A stretch of 64,000 nucleotides of DNA from NCBI GenBank assembly GCA_046346665.1, contig JAXMHQ010000023.1, forward strand, positions 1 through 64,000, written 5' to 3'. Below are positions 23,944 through 33,149 of the stretch, piece by piece. The notes under the pieces are model-generated. The model ran no database searches and was not told the DNA's origin. It saw only the letters and a list, made by a program, of their open reading frames with translations. Made by a program: the position numbers and the translations under genes. Source of the DNA: JAXMHQ01 sp046346665 (GTDB lineage Bacteria; Verrucomicrobiota; Verrucomicrobiia; Limisphaerales; JAXMHQ01). Each line of letters opens with the position of its first letter. Positions within the stretch are counted from its first letter, which is position 1.

Positions 23944-24984
23944 GTGAGCTCGCGCCAGATCACCCTCCGCCAGATTGCCCGCCGGGCCGGCGTCTCCGCC
24001 AGCACGGTGTCGCGCGTGCTCAGCGGCCAGGCGCGCGCCCACCGCATCAGCGCGTCCGCCGAATCCCGCATCCGCGCCTGTGCGGCCCGGCTCAATTTCG
24101 TTCCCAACCAGCTCGCCCGAAGCCTGCGCCTGCGCCGGACCCAGACGCTCGGCCTGGTGATCCCCGACATCTCCAATCCTTTCTTCTCCGCCGTCGCCCG
24201 CCAGGTCGCCCTCGGCGCGCGCGCGCAGGGCTACTCCATCGTGCTCTGCGACAGCCAGGAAAACCCTGACCAGGAGCGTGAAGCCGTCGAACTGCTGTTC
24301 AGCCGGCATGTCGACGGCCTCATCCTGTGCCCCGTCGGACAGTCCGCCGCGCACCTCAAAATCCTGGCCTCCCGCGGCGTGCCCATGGTGCAGGTCGACC
24401 GCGTGTTCCCCGGCCTCGGCATTCCGTGCGTCGTGTCGGACAACGTGCAGGGCGCGCGCGATGCGACCCAATGCCTGGTCGACCACGGCCATCGCCGCAT
24501 CGCCTGCATCCAGGGCCTGCGCGGCTCCTATCCGAATGAACTTCGCGTGCGCGGTTACCGTGAGGCGCTGCAAAAAAACGGCATCCGGTTCGACGCGAAA
24601 CTCGTGGCGGGCGCCAACTTCAGCCGGGAGAACGGCTACGCGCAAACCCGGGAACTGCTGCGTCGAAACCCGGGGTTCACCGCGATTCTCGCCCTCAGCA
24701 ACCCGATCGCGTTCGGCGTCCTCCAGGCTCTCGAAGAACACGGACTCGGCATCCCGGCGGACCTGTCCGTCATCGCGTTTGACGAACAACCTTACTCCGC
24801 CTATCTGGCGACGCCCATGACCACCGTGGCGCAGCCGTGCGGCGAACTCGGCCAGGCCGCACTCAAATTGCTCACCGGCCGGATCGAGGCGCCGGACCGC
24901 AAATCGCCCCCGCTGACCATGCTGTCCACCGAAATTCACCTGCGCAAATCCGTCCGCCGCGTCGCACCCATACCCGTCGCATGA
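23944..24984 (+). CDS. LacI-family transcriptional regulator
   Basis: A sugar-responsive DNA-binding repressor. The 346 residues start at the GTG at 23944, directly before the helix-turn-helix (ITLRQIARRAGVSASTVSRVLSG, residues 5-27), the hinge region NQLARSLRLRRTQTLGLVIPD, and a periplasmic-binding-protein-like effector domain (NPFFSAVARQV, DGLILCPVGQ, VSDNVQGARDAT, SVIAFDEQPYSAYL). It is divergent from GH92, overlaps ribokinase by ATGA (24981-24984), and is followed by GH127 and GH2 within a few bases, so it likely controls both directions. The inducer is unknown; an arabinose- or galactose-containing sugar is a reasonable guess from the operon. Confidence 0.92.
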   Translation: MSSRQITLRQIARRAGVSASTVSRVLSGQARAHRISASAESRIRACAARLNFVPNQLARSLRLRRTQTLGLVIPDISNPFFSAVARQVALGARAQGYSIVLCDSQENPDQEREAVELLFSRHVDGLILCPVGQSAAHLKILASRGVPMVQVDRVFPGLGIPCVVSDNVQGARDATQCLVDHGHRRIACIQGLRGSYPNELRVRGYREALQKNGIRFDAKLVAGANFSRENGYAQTRELLRRNPGFTAILALSNPIAFGVLQALEEHGLGIPADLSVIAFDEQPYSAYLATPMTTVAQPCGELGQAALKLLTGRIEAPDRKSPPLTMLSTEIHLRKSVRRVAPIPVA

Positions 24985-25937
24985 ACTCCACTCCCCGTCC
25001 CGGCCGGCCCATTGTGGTCATCGGCAGCTCCAACACCGACATGGTGCTTCGGCTCGACAAAATCCCGCGTCCGGGCGAGACGCGGATCGGCGGCGGATTC
25101 GCCACGGCGTCTGGCGGCAAGGGCGCCAACCAGGCGGTCGGGGCCGCGCGCGCCGGCGGGCGCGTGTCGCTCGTGGCCTGCCTCGGCCGCGACGTGTTCG
25201 GCGAAGAGGCCCTGGCCGGGTTCATCCGCGAAGGCATCGACGTCACTCACGTTCAGCGGTCCCCCGATCATCCGTCCGGCGTGGCGCTGATTTTCGTGGA
25301 TGCGAGTGGCGAGAACAGCATCGGCGTGGCGAGCGGAGCGAACCTGCAACTCTCCCCGGAAGCCGTGCGCCGCGCGTCATCCGCCATCCGCAAAGCAGCG
25401 GTCGTGGTTGCGCAGCTTGAAATCCCGCTGCCCGCCGTGCAGGCCGCCCTGGAAATTGCGTCGCGCGAACGCGTCACCACCGTGTTGAACCCGGCCCCGG
25501 CGCGGCCGCTGGCCGACCGGCTGCTCCGAATGGTTTCCATCCTGACACCCAACGAAACCGAGGCGGAAGAACTCACCGGGATCCGGGTTGGTGACGAACC
25601 GGCCGCCCGCCGTGCCGCCCGCGCGCTGCGCGATCGCGGCGTTCCTTCGGTGGTCCTCACCCTCGGCAGCCGCGGCGCATTGGTGTCCTCCGGCGCCGGC
25701 GAATGGCTCGTGCCCGGGTTTCGCGTCAAGACGGTCGACACCACGGCCGCCGGCGACATTTTCAACGGCGCCCTCGCGGTGGCGCTCTCGGAGGACCGCC
25801 CTTTGCCCGAAGCCGTCCGGTTCGCCAACGCGGCCGCCGCCATCTCCGTCACCCGGGCCGGCGCCCAGCCCTCCGCCCCGGCCCGAAGCGAAATCGACCG
25901 CCTCCTGCTGGAAACCCCAACCTCCACCCCCGCCTGA
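24981..25937 (+). CDS. rbsK: Ribokinase-family sugar kinase (PfkB)
   Basis: The 318 residues match ribokinase closely: VVIGSSNTDMVLRLDKIPRPGET near the N-terminus, the sugar-binding GGKGANQAVGAAR, the NPAPARPL and LTPNETEAEELTG blocks, and the anion-hole motif DTTAAGDIFNGAL with catalytic Asp259 (the usual DTTGAGD has a Gly where this has Ala). The start is fixed by the ATGA overlap with lacI. Known family members phosphorylate D-ribose at O5. In this operon, with GH127 and GH2 enzymes, the true substrate could be another furanose-forming sugar, so the symbol is provisional. Confidence 0.85.
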   Translation: MNSTPRPGRPIVVIGSSNTDMVLRLDKIPRPGETRIGGGFATASGGKGANQAVGAARAGGRVSLVACLGRDVFGEEALAGFIREGIDVTHVQRSPDHPSGVALIFVDASGENSIGVASGANLQLSPEAVRRASSAIRKAAVVVAQLEIPLPAVQAALEIASRERVTTVLNPAPARPLADRLLRMVSILTPNETEAEELTGIRVGDEPAARRAARALRDRGVPSVVLTLGSRGALVSSGAGEWLVPGFRVKTVDTTAAGDIFNGALAVALSEDRPLPEAVRFANAAAAISVTRAGAQPSAPARSEIDRLLLETPTSTPA

Positions 25938-25941
25938 TCGC

Positions 25942-27798
25942 ATGAAAACCCTAACACTTTGCCTGGCGTCCATCCTCGCCCTCGCCTCCGCCGCCCGCGC
26001 GGCCAGCCCCGTCCCCGACCGCGTCCCCTGCGCCGTTCCCGACCGGCAGGCTTTCCAGGATCCCGACGCCGTCCAATTGTCCGGCTGGCTCGGCACCCGC
26101 GTTCTCGCCAACGAATCCAACCGGCTCGCGCGCATCGATCCCGACCGCTGGCTGGAGGGTTACCGGCATCGGCCCGGCCGCCAGTCCTGGGACGGCGAGC
26201 ACGTGGGCAAATGGCTGCATGCGGCGACGCTGGCCTGGGTGTACACCGGCGACCCGGCCCTGCGCAAAAAACTCGACCTCGTCGCGGCTGAACTTGTGAA
26301 ATGCCAGCTGCCCGACGGCTACCTCGGCACCTACGTCGACAAGGATCGCTGGACCGACTGGGATGTCTGGGCGCACAAGTACAATTTGATCGGCCTGATC
26401 ACCTACATGCGTTACACGGGCAACCTGGAGCCGCTCCCGGCCTGCCGCAAAATGGGCGACCTCCTGTGCGCCACGTTCGGCGACGAACCGGGCAAGCGCG
26501 ATTTGATCCAGGCGGGGCATCACGTGGGGATGGCGCCGACGAGTGTGCTCGAGCCGATGGTCCTGCTTTACCGGTTCACCGGCGACACGAATTATCTCGC
26601 GTTCTGCAAATACATCCTGCGAGCGTGGGAACAGCCGAACGGGCCGAAGATCGTCTCCACGCTGCTCGGCGGCAAAGGCGTGGACAAGGTCGGCAACGGG
26701 AAGGCGTATGAAATGTTGTCCTGCCTGAACGGCGCGCTGGAGGTTTACCGCACGACGGGCGATCAACCGCTGTTCCAGGCGTGCCTGAATGCCTGGCAGG
26801 ATATTGTGGATCACCGGCTTTACCCGACGGGCGGCGCGAGCTACGACGAGCGGTTTCATGGCGATTTTGATTTTCCGAACGTGCATGACGTCGGCGAGAC
26901 CTGCGTGACGGTGACCTGGCTGCAGTTCAACGCGCAGTTGCTGCGGCTCACGGGCGAGGCGCGCTTCGCCGAACAACTGGAGCGCGTGATCCTCAACCAG
27001 CTTTTCGGCGCCCAGCGGCCCGACGGCTGTGCCTGGGGCTACTACGTCCAGATGGAAGGCACCAAGCCCTACAGCGACACGCTCGACGGCCATTGCTGCC
27101 TCTCCAGCGGCCCCCGCGGCGTGGCGCTCATTCCCACGTTCGCCTTCACCACCGACGCGGACGGCGCCGTGGTCAATCTCTACGACGCCGGCAGCGCCCG
27201 GTTGAAACTGAAGGACGGCCGCGAGGTCAAACTCACGATCAACACCCGGTTCCCCGCGGAGGACCAGGTGCGCATTCGCATCGACTCGGATTCGGGCCGC
27301 CCGTTTGAACTCAAGCTGCGCACCCCGGCCTGGTGCCGCCGGCCCGCGGCGGAATTGAATTCAAAATCCGTCCCCATGACACCCGGATACACAATCCTGC
27401 CCAAAGTCTCGGCGGGCGATGAACTGGTCCTGACGTTTCCGCGCGAGCCGCGGGTGATCCCCGGCGACCACATGAACGCGGGCAAAGCGCTGCTCCAGTT
27501 CGGCCCGCTGGTCCTCGCCGCGGATGAAACCCTGCTGAATGGAATCCGGCTCAATGCCATAACGCTCGCAGGCACGAACCTCGTCGAACTCGCATTCCAG
27601 CCCGAAACGGCGCCCGCCCCATTCCATAACTGGACCGGCGCCCAAAGTTTCCGCGTCAACGGCCTCCACTCGGGTTCCGAACCCGGCCCGAACCGCATCG
27701 GGCTGCTGCCCTTCGCCGACGCCGGCGCCACCGGTGGCAAATACGAAATCTGGATCCCCGTGCAACAGAATCCGTCCCCCGCAACTGCCAAGCCCTGA
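25942..27798 (+). CDS. Secreted GH127 beta-L-arabinofuranosidase
   Basis: The 618 residues have a signal peptide (MKTLTLCLASILALASAARA). The (alpha/alpha)6-barrel fold of the family is indicated by GQSWDGEHVGKWL-like sequence (RQSWDGEHVGKWLHAATLAW) and LPDGYLGTYVDKDRW. The catalytic acid lies in VGETCVTVTW (Glu319), and the cysteine nucleophile in GHCCLSSGPRG (Cys385/Cys386). The cysteine nucleophile with zinc is the known mechanism of the Bifidobacterium enzyme. The substrate is probably beta-L-arabinofuranosyl termini of plant hydroxyproline-rich glycoproteins or pectin. It lies four bases after the ribokinase gene in the lacI operon. Confidence 0.85.
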   Translation: MKTLTLCLASILALASAARAASPVPDRVPCAVPDRQAFQDPDAVQLSGWLGTRVLANESNRLARIDPDRWLEGYRHRPGRQSWDGEHVGKWLHAATLAWVYTGDPALRKKLDLVAAELVKCQLPDGYLGTYVDKDRWTDWDVWAHKYNLIGLITYMRYTGNLEPLPACRKMGDLLCATFGDEPGKRDLIQAGHHVGMAPTSVLEPMVLLYRFTGDTNYLAFCKYILRAWEQPNGPKIVSTLLGGKGVDKVGNGKAYEMLSCLNGALEVYRTTGDQPLFQACLNAWQDIVDHRLYPTGGASYDERFHGDFDFPNVHDVGETCVTVTWLQFNAQLLRLTGEARFAEQLERVILNQLFGAQRPDGCAWGYYVQMEGTKPYSDTLDGHCCLSSGPRGVALIPTFAFTTDADGAVVNLYDAGSARLKLKDGREVKLTINTRFPAEDQVRIRIDSDSGRPFELKLRTPAWCRRPAAELNSKSVPMTPGYTILPKVSAGDELVLTFPREPRVIPGDHMNAGKALLQFGPLVLAADETLLNGIRLNAITLAGTNLVELAFQPETAPAPFHNWTGAQSFRVNGLHSGSEPGPNRIGLLPFADAGATGGKYEIWIPVQQNPSPATAKP

Positions 27799-27801
27799 AA
27801 C

Positions 27802-30291
27802 ATGAATATCACCCGACGCCTCCTCGCCTCGCTCCTGCCCCTGGCTGTGTGCCTGCTTCTGCCCGCCCTTCCCGCCGCCGCCGAAACGGCGCGCGAACAA
27901 TCCTTCGACACCCAATGGCGGTTCCTGCGCGGCGACGCGCCCGGCGCCGAGGCGCCGGATTTTTCGGATGCCGCGTGGCGGGTGTTGGAGGTCCCGCACG
28001 ACTGGAGCATCGAAGATCTCCCGCCGGACGCCGGCACGAACGCGCCGGGATCGAGGGTCGGCCCGTTTGACCCGGCATCGAGCCCGGGCGGCGCCAGCAC
28101 CGGACACGTGCTGGGCGGGACCGGCTGGTATCGGAAACATTTCGTGCTCGGCCCGGCCGCGGGCGAAAGGAAAATTTCCGTCCGCTTCGACGGCGTCTAC
28201 ATGAACGCCGATTTCTGGTTGAACGGTCATCACCTGGGAAATCATCCCTACGGCTACACGAGTTTCTCGTTCGACCTCACCCCGTGGCTGCGTCCGGCCG
28301 GGGAAACCAACGTCCTCGCAGTCCGCGTCCGGAACCTCGGCAAAAACAGCCGCTGGTATTCCGGCTCCGGCATTTACCGGCATGTCACCCTCGTCAACAC
28401 CGACCCGCTGCACATCGCCGAATACGGCCTCACGGCAGGCCTGCTGCCCGGGGGACTCGAAAAGACCGGCGCGCACACGTCCGTTGCCGCCGAAATCTGG
28501 AACGAATCGGCCGATACCAACACGGTCACGGTCCGTTACCGCGTATTGAACCCGCGGGGCATCACCTCCGCGGAACGCGAAAGCCAGCACCGGCTCTCGC
28601 CCGGCGAACATCTCGCCGCCATCCAGGATCTGCTTGTGCCCAATCCCGAACCCTGGTCGCCGTCGTCGCCAGCACTCTACCGCGCGGAAGTCGATGTCGT
28701 GGCCAACGGCCGGATCGTGGACAGCGCGCGGGTGGCCTTTGGCCTGCGGCAGATCGAGGTGGATGCCACGAACGGTTTCCGGCTGAACGGCGAATCGCTC
28801 AAGCTCAAGGGCGGCTGCCTGCATCACGACAACGGCCCGCTCGGCTCCGCGGCCATCGATCGCGCCGAAGAACGCCGCGTCGAATTGATGAAGGCCTACG
28901 GATTCAATGCCATCCGAACCAGCCACAACCCGCCCTCGCCCGCCTTCCTCGACGCCTGCGACCGGCTGGGAATGCTCGTGATCGACGAAGCGTTCGATTG
29001 CTGGGAACAGGGCAAAAATCCCGAAGACTACCACGTCTACTTCAAGGAATGGTCCGATCGCGACATCGCGTCCATGGTGCGGCGCGACCGCAACCACCCG
29101 TCCGTCGTGTTCTGGTCCATCGGCAACGAAATCACGGAGCGGTTCGACCGCCCGGATATCGCGAAGCGCCTGCGCGAAGACGTGCTCCGGCAGGACACCA
29201 CCCGCCCCATCACCGAGGCCGTAAACCCCACGTGGGAACCCCAGAATCAAAAGCGCGATTGGGACAAGGATTCCGATGTCGCCTTCCGCTACCTCGACGT
29301 CGGTGGATACAACTATCAACCGCAGAAATTCGAATCCGACCACGCCAGGAACCCGGCGCGGATCATGATGACCACGGAATCGTTCCCGAAAGACCTGTTC
29401 GATTACTGGACGCCCGTAGAAAACCATCCGTATGTCATCGGCGATTTCGTGTGGACCGGCATGGATTATTTCGGGGAATCCGGCATCGGCCACACGTCGC
29501 TGGACAACGAGAAGGATGATTTTCTGAAACCCTGGCCGTGGTATAACGCCTGGTGCGGCGACATCGATGTGTGCGGGTTCAAGAAGCCGCAGTCGTATTA
29601 CCGTGACGTGGTGTGGCGCCGGACCCCGATCGCAATGGCGGTGCACGCGCCCATCCCGGAGGGGCGCAAGGAAGTGGTCAGCGCCTGGGGCTGGCCCGAT
29701 GAACGGCAGTGCTGGACCTGGCCGGGGCAGGAAGGCAAACCGCTCACGGTCTCCGTCTACGCCCGCGGCGACACGGTCCGGCTCGAACTCAACGGCAAGT
29801 TGATCGGGGAACAGCCGGTCTCCGAAACCAACAAGCTCACGGCGAAGTTCGAAGTCCCTTACGCGCCCGGCGAACTCCGCGCGACGGTGCTCGTGGCCGG
29901 CAAACCGGCCGGGCGCGCCCTGTTCCACACCACCGGCGCTCCGGCCGGATTACGCCTGACGGCGGACCGGTCAGTAATCCGCGCGGACCGTAACGACCTG
30001 GCGTATGTGACAGTGGAAGTGGTGGACAAGGCGGGTAATGTAGTGCCGAATGCCGCCGTGCCGGTGCGCTTCACCGTGTCCGGCGCCGGCACGCTGGCCG
30101 CCACGGGCAGCAGCAATCCCAGCGACGCCTCCAGTTTCCACACGCCGCGCCGCACCACGTTCGACGGCCGCTGCCTGGCCATCCTGCGCCCGAACGGCCC
30201 GGAGGGAAAACTGACCCTGCGCGCCGAAGCCGACGGCCTCGCGTCCGCGAGCACCACGGTGCAAGTCCGCCCCGCCCCCGCGAGTCCGTAG
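27802..30291 (+). CDS. Secreted GH2 beta-galactosidase-like enzyme
   Basis: The 829 residues have a signal peptide (LLASLLPLAVCLLLPALPAAA). A GH2 sugar-binding domain carries DTQWRFLRGD, VPHDWSIED and GGTGWYRKHF, then come an immunoglobulin-like domain and the TIM barrel with LKGGCLHHDNGPLGSA and IRTSHNPPSPAFLDACD. The general acid/base is Glu443 (FWSIGNEIT) and the nucleophile Glu526 (MTTESFPKD). A C-terminal DUF4982-like and Ig-like region begins about residue 620. Likely removes terminal beta-galactose from plant or mucin-type glycans. It starts four bases after GH127; its stop codon lies inside a 24-nt repeat. Confidence 0.88.
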   Translation: MNITRRLLASLLPLAVCLLLPALPAAAETAREQSFDTQWRFLRGDAPGAEAPDFSDAAWRVLEVPHDWSIEDLPPDAGTNAPGSRVGPFDPASSPGGASTGHVLGGTGWYRKHFVLGPAAGERKISVRFDGVYMNADFWLNGHHLGNHPYGYTSFSFDLTPWLRPAGETNVLAVRVRNLGKNSRWYSGSGIYRHVTLVNTDPLHIAEYGLTAGLLPGGLEKTGAHTSVAAEIWNESADTNTVTVRYRVLNPRGITSAERESQHRLSPGEHLAAIQDLLVPNPEPWSPSSPALYRAEVDVVANGRIVDSARVAFGLRQIEVDATNGFRLNGESLKLKGGCLHHDNGPLGSAAIDRAEERRVELMKAYGFNAIRTSHNPPSPAFLDACDRLGMLVIDEAFDCWEQGKNPEDYHVYFKEWSDRDIASMVRRDRNHPSVVFWSIGNEITERFDRPDIAKRLREDVLRQDTTRPITEAVNPTWEPQNQKRDWDKDSDVAFRYLDVGGYNYQPQKFESDHARNPARIMMTTESFPKDLFDYWTPVENHPYVIGDFVWTGMDYFGESGIGHTSLDNEKDDFLKPWPWYNAWCGDIDVCGFKKPQSYYRDVVWRRTPIAMAVHAPIPEGRKEVVSAWGWPDERQCWTWPGQEGKPLTVSVYARGDTVRLELNGKLIGEQPVSETNKLTAKFEVPYAPGELRATVLVAGKPAGRALFHTTGAPAGLRLTADRSVIRADRNDLAYVTVEVVDKAGNVVPNAAVPVRFTVSGAGTLAATGSSNPSDASSFHTPRRTTFDGRCLAILRPNGPEGKLTLRAEADGLASASTTVQVRPAPASP

Positions 30292-30311
30292 CCGCAATCG
30301 TGAGGTTGCAG
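30288..30311 (+). repeat. Single GTAGCCGC 24-nt repeat over the GH2 stop codon
   Basis: GTAGCCGCAATCGTGAGGTT... starts at 30288, so the TAG stop (30289-30291) is the second to fourth base of the repeat. It occupies the whole 20-bp gap to the convergent prepilin gene. Confidence 0.8.
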
Positions 30312-30983
30312 TCAATCGAACCGGTTGGTCGACCAGCCCTGCATGCGGTCGTAGCGAAACGTCATCGCGCCGGGATCGAATCCTGGATATCGCTGCGCAT
30401 GACCGTCGTCGAACATGACGTTCTGGCCGCCGGAATGAATGCGCCATTCCTTGAACGGAATCCCATTGGTCGGTCCGCCCACGCAGTTTTGCACGTAATC
30501 ATCCTTGTCCGCGTCGTTCCTGCTGCTGCCGTCCGGCCAAAGTGTGTCGGCGGACACCACGAATGCGGCCGGATACTTGATTCTCTTCACGCTCACGGCC
30601 GCCGGCGCGTTGGTGGCCAGGAGAAACGCGGCCCGCGCGCTGTTGAAATAACTCCAGCCCGAAAGTTTATCGTTCGGACAACGGTAGAGATTTGTGTTGC
30701 CGGCATAAGGCAGGATCTGCTGCAGCCACGAGTGCTTGTGAGTGGTGTTGTCGATCAAATCCCATGAAATTTCCCCGCCGCTGACCGGATAGAACCCGTC
30801 GTTTTCGTCTGCAAACATCCTCAATGCATAAAGAATCTGCTTTTCGTTGGAGAGACAGGCCGCCGTCCGCCCGCGTTCCTTGCCGGCGGACAACGCCGGC
30901 AGCAGAAGGGCGGCGAGGATGCCGAGGATGGAAATGACAACCAGCAGTTCAATCAGCGTGAATCCCGGGAGTTTTCTTTTCAT
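30312..30983 (-). CDS. Prepilin-type protein with H-X9-DG motif
   Basis: Pseudopilin-like secreted protein, 223 residues. The class III prepilin peptidase site is near the N-terminus (KLPG followed by FTLIELLVVISILGILAALL). After the hydrophobic helix come ACLSNEKQILYALRMFADENDGFYP, RCPNDK and, near the C-terminus, the H-X9-DG motif HSGGQNVMFDDGHAQ (His then Asp-Gly), typical of the many prepilins of Planctomycetes and Verrucomicrobia. The start codon is 30983; a 35-bp overlap with the preceding gene of the operon supports it. It is the last gene of the seven-gene minus-strand cluster. What fibre or secretion apparatus it joins is unknown. Confidence 0.85.
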   Translation of the reverse strand: MKRKLPGFTLIELLVVISILGILAALLLPALSAGKERGRTAACLSNEKQILYALRMFADENDGFYPVSGGEISWDLIDNTTHKHSWLQQILPYAGNTNLYRCPNDKLSGWSYFNSARAAFLLATNAPAAVSVKRIKYPAAFVVSADTLWPDGSSRNDADKDDYVQNCVGGPTNGIPFKEWRIHSGGQNVMFDDGHAQRYPGFDPGAMTFRYDRMQGWSTNRFD

Positions 30984-31437
30984 GGAATGGTTGGGTTGAA
31001 GGCAGAACACCGAACAGGTCCATTGCGATGAGCGCACTGCCGCACAGGAGCACCGCGAGCAGAACGAATTGTACCAGGACGTAACCGGCCGCACCCGGAA
31101 GACCGAAGACATCGAAGACCGGCTCGAGGTAGCGCCAGTAAGCCGGGTAAGCGTGTTTTGCAAAAAGGCCGCTCTGGTGCACCTCGATGTTGAAGGCCAG
31201 CAGCGTGAGAAGCCAGACGGACAGCCAGCGCATCACGCAGGCGAAACTCAGAACGGCAACCAACAGGAACGCGGCGGACAAGATCATCAGCAGCGGGCGC
31301 AGCGGCCAGCCGGTGACGGGATCGTTCGGCAGATGGACGCTGCCCAGGCTGCCGATGCAAATGAGCAGCGCCGCGCCAAGGGCCACATAACCCAGGGCCG
31401 CGCTTTCGATGAAACGTTCCATCAATTTGGATCTCAT
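30949..31437 (-). CDS. Four-helix membrane protein, hypothetical
   Basis: Not recognised by name. The 162 residues (ATG at 31437) carry four hydrophobic helices at about 12-32, 44-66, 70-85 and 117-143. A conserved-looking loop FNIEVHQSGLFAKHAYPAYWRYLEPVFD lies between the third and fourth helices, a layout like DoxX/MauE-type proteins, but without the CxC pair of the gene at 34272-34715. The start overlaps the preceding stop by ATGA (31434-31437) and the end overlaps the prepilin gene by 35 bp, so all three are translationally coupled. Confidence 0.7.
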   Translation of the reverse strand: MRSKLMERFIESAALGYVALGAALLICIGSLGSVHLPNDPVTGWPLRPLLMILSAAFLLVAVLSFACVMRWLSVWLLTLLAFNIEVHQSGLFAKHAYPAYWRYLEPVFDVFGLPGAAGYVLVQFVLLAVLLCGSALIAMDLFGVLPSTQPFHEKKTPGIHAD

Positions 31438-33149
31438 GGCTGGTTCAAAAGAAATCGCCTGAATTGAACGGCGCGATCGGCGTCTGCCTGCTCGGATCGC
31501 GGGACATGCCCCACCCCGTGCTGAAGAATCAGCCGAACAAATGCGCCTTTTCGGTATCCCTCCTCCTGAAACGCCGAGAGGCGGTCCACTTCGGCTGGGT
31601 CGGAATCTCCGGCGACGACCAGGTAGCGGTGCCCACGCCCGGAGTGAATGGCAGGAAGACTGAGCGGATCGAACAAGATGAGCCCGGGCCACTGGGGATT
31701 GCGCTCGAACAAGTCTGCCGCAAAATTGCTCTCCCAACTGGATGCCATCAGGTAAACACGGTTGGTGTCCACGGCGGGGTTCAATGCCAGGATTCCCAGC
31801 AGCGCCGAAACGTCTTCCTTCCACTGGTTGATGGATTCATCGGACCAGTATTTCCGCGCGACCATGGCATACCAGTAGCCGTTTTGAGCGGCCACATTGG
31901 GTTGGAAATTCCAGCGATAAGGCTCCTGGCCGAGGATGATCGGGTACTTCCTGCCCGGCGCGAGAATCGGTTGCCATACATGGTACGGCCGCACTATTCC
32001 CGACCTGTTCGTCAACACCCCCGCGGCCGGCGGGATCAGGATGAAGTCAGAACCGCCATGCAGCGCGGATACAAGGCAGTGCGAGGTGCCCGAATCGAGG
32101 TCGATGCGCTGCAGGCCTTGAATGCCGCTCTTCGGGTTGCCCACGAAAAGAAGATTGTTGCCAAACAAATACCGGCCTTCGCCGATGTAATCGTGTATGG
32201 AGCCGATATGATCCTCGACGATTCCATCCCATTCGATTCGAACCGGGGATTTGCCGCCGGCGACCCTGGCGTAAAAGCAGTTCACTCCGTTTTCGTTCCG
32301 GAGAACGGCGTAGCGCGGGCGTTCATCGGTCGTTGTCCTGTAAATCTCCCTGCCTGCCGGAGTGACCGTGATGAACCAGCGATTGGAATCGGAATGGCCC
32401 ATCACGACAAAGGCGTGGTTGCGCGAGTCATAGGAAAATCCGTCCAACGATTGGGTCTGCCACACCTTGACCGCGCTCGTGCGATCGAAGTCGAGATGCC
32501 ACAGGCATTTTTCGTCGACCCACGCGACCCCGTTTGGCACGGCGGTAAACAGGCTGTCCACCAGCGGCGTCCGGCCCGGCGCAGCTTGATCGAACGAGCG
32601 CACCAGCGTTCCGCCGGTGGTGCAGACCTTCACCGACTGGTTGTAGGTGAACGTGGCAAAGCGCTCCTCGTCCAGCCAGGCCGCCTGGGTAATGTCCGGA
32701 TCTCCCGCAATGACCCCGGTCACCCTGCCGCTGGTTCCGTCCGCGACACACAGTTCCTGGAAATGCTGCCCCTCGTTCAACCGGCGGGTGGTGGGATGCG
32801 TAAACACAAAATGCTGTCCGCCGGGCGACCAGCCCAGCATTCCGAATCGCTGCCAACTCCACCCCGCTTCCCGCTGGAAACAGAGCTGCACAGTCACGCG
32901 CCGCTGAATGTCGTAAAAGAACAGCCCCACCCCATCCTTCAACGCCCTCGAATAAACCACTCGCGCGCCGTCGGGGCTCGGACAACAGTCCTCCCGAAAC
33001 GCGGCGATCCGGCCATACTCGCGGCCGCGCGCGCTCAACGATCGACCGACGGAAACGATCACAAACCACCCGAGCACCAGGAGGATTGCGCCGGCGGCGG
33101 ACCAGCAAAATTTCTCAAGCCAGTCCCGTTTTGGTTTTAAGAGCCTCAT
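31434..33149 (-). CDS. Membrane-anchored beta-propeller protein with S9-like alpha/beta-hydrolase domain
   Basis: The 571 residues (ATG at 33149) have one N-terminal transmembrane helix (CWSAAGAILLVLGWFVIVSVG), then TolB/DPP-type propeller repeats (DCCPSPDGARVVYSRA, MLGWSPGGQHFVFTHP, AAWLDEERFATFTYN). The C-terminal domain resembles a prolyl-oligopeptidase hydrolase: VYLMASSWESNFAADLF at the nucleophile elbow (near 470), VVAGDSDPAEVDRL (Asp) and LQHGVGHV (His). The elbow reads S-S-W-E-S rather than G-x-S-x-G, so activity is uncertain. A role as an extracytoplasmic peptidase acting on a product of the same operon is possible. It overlaps both neighbours. Confidence 0.65.
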   Translation of the reverse strand: MRLLKPKRDWLEKFCWSAAGAILLVLGWFVIVSVGRSLSARGREYGRIAAFREDCCPSPDGARVVYSRALKDGVGLFFYDIQRRVTVQLCFQREAGWSWQRFGMLGWSPGGQHFVFTHPTTRRLNEGQHFQELCVADGTSGRVTGVIAGDPDITQAAWLDEERFATFTYNQSVKVCTTGGTLVRSFDQAAPGRTPLVDSLFTAVPNGVAWVDEKCLWHLDFDRTSAVKVWQTQSLDGFSYDSRNHAFVVMGHSDSNRWFITVTPAGREIYRTTTDERPRYAVLRNENGVNCFYARVAGGKSPVRIEWDGIVEDHIGSIHDYIGEGRYLFGNNLLFVGNPKSGIQGLQRIDLDSGTSHCLVSALHGGSDFILIPPAAGVLTNRSGIVRPYHVWQPILAPGRKYPIILGQEPYRWNFQPNVAAQNGYWYAMVARKYWSDESINQWKEDVSALLGILALNPAVDTNRVYLMASSWESNFAADLFERNPQWPGLILFDPLSLPAIHSGRGHRYLVVAGDSDPAEVDRLSAFQEEGYRKGAFVRLILQHGVGHVPRSEQADADRAVQFRRFLLNQP

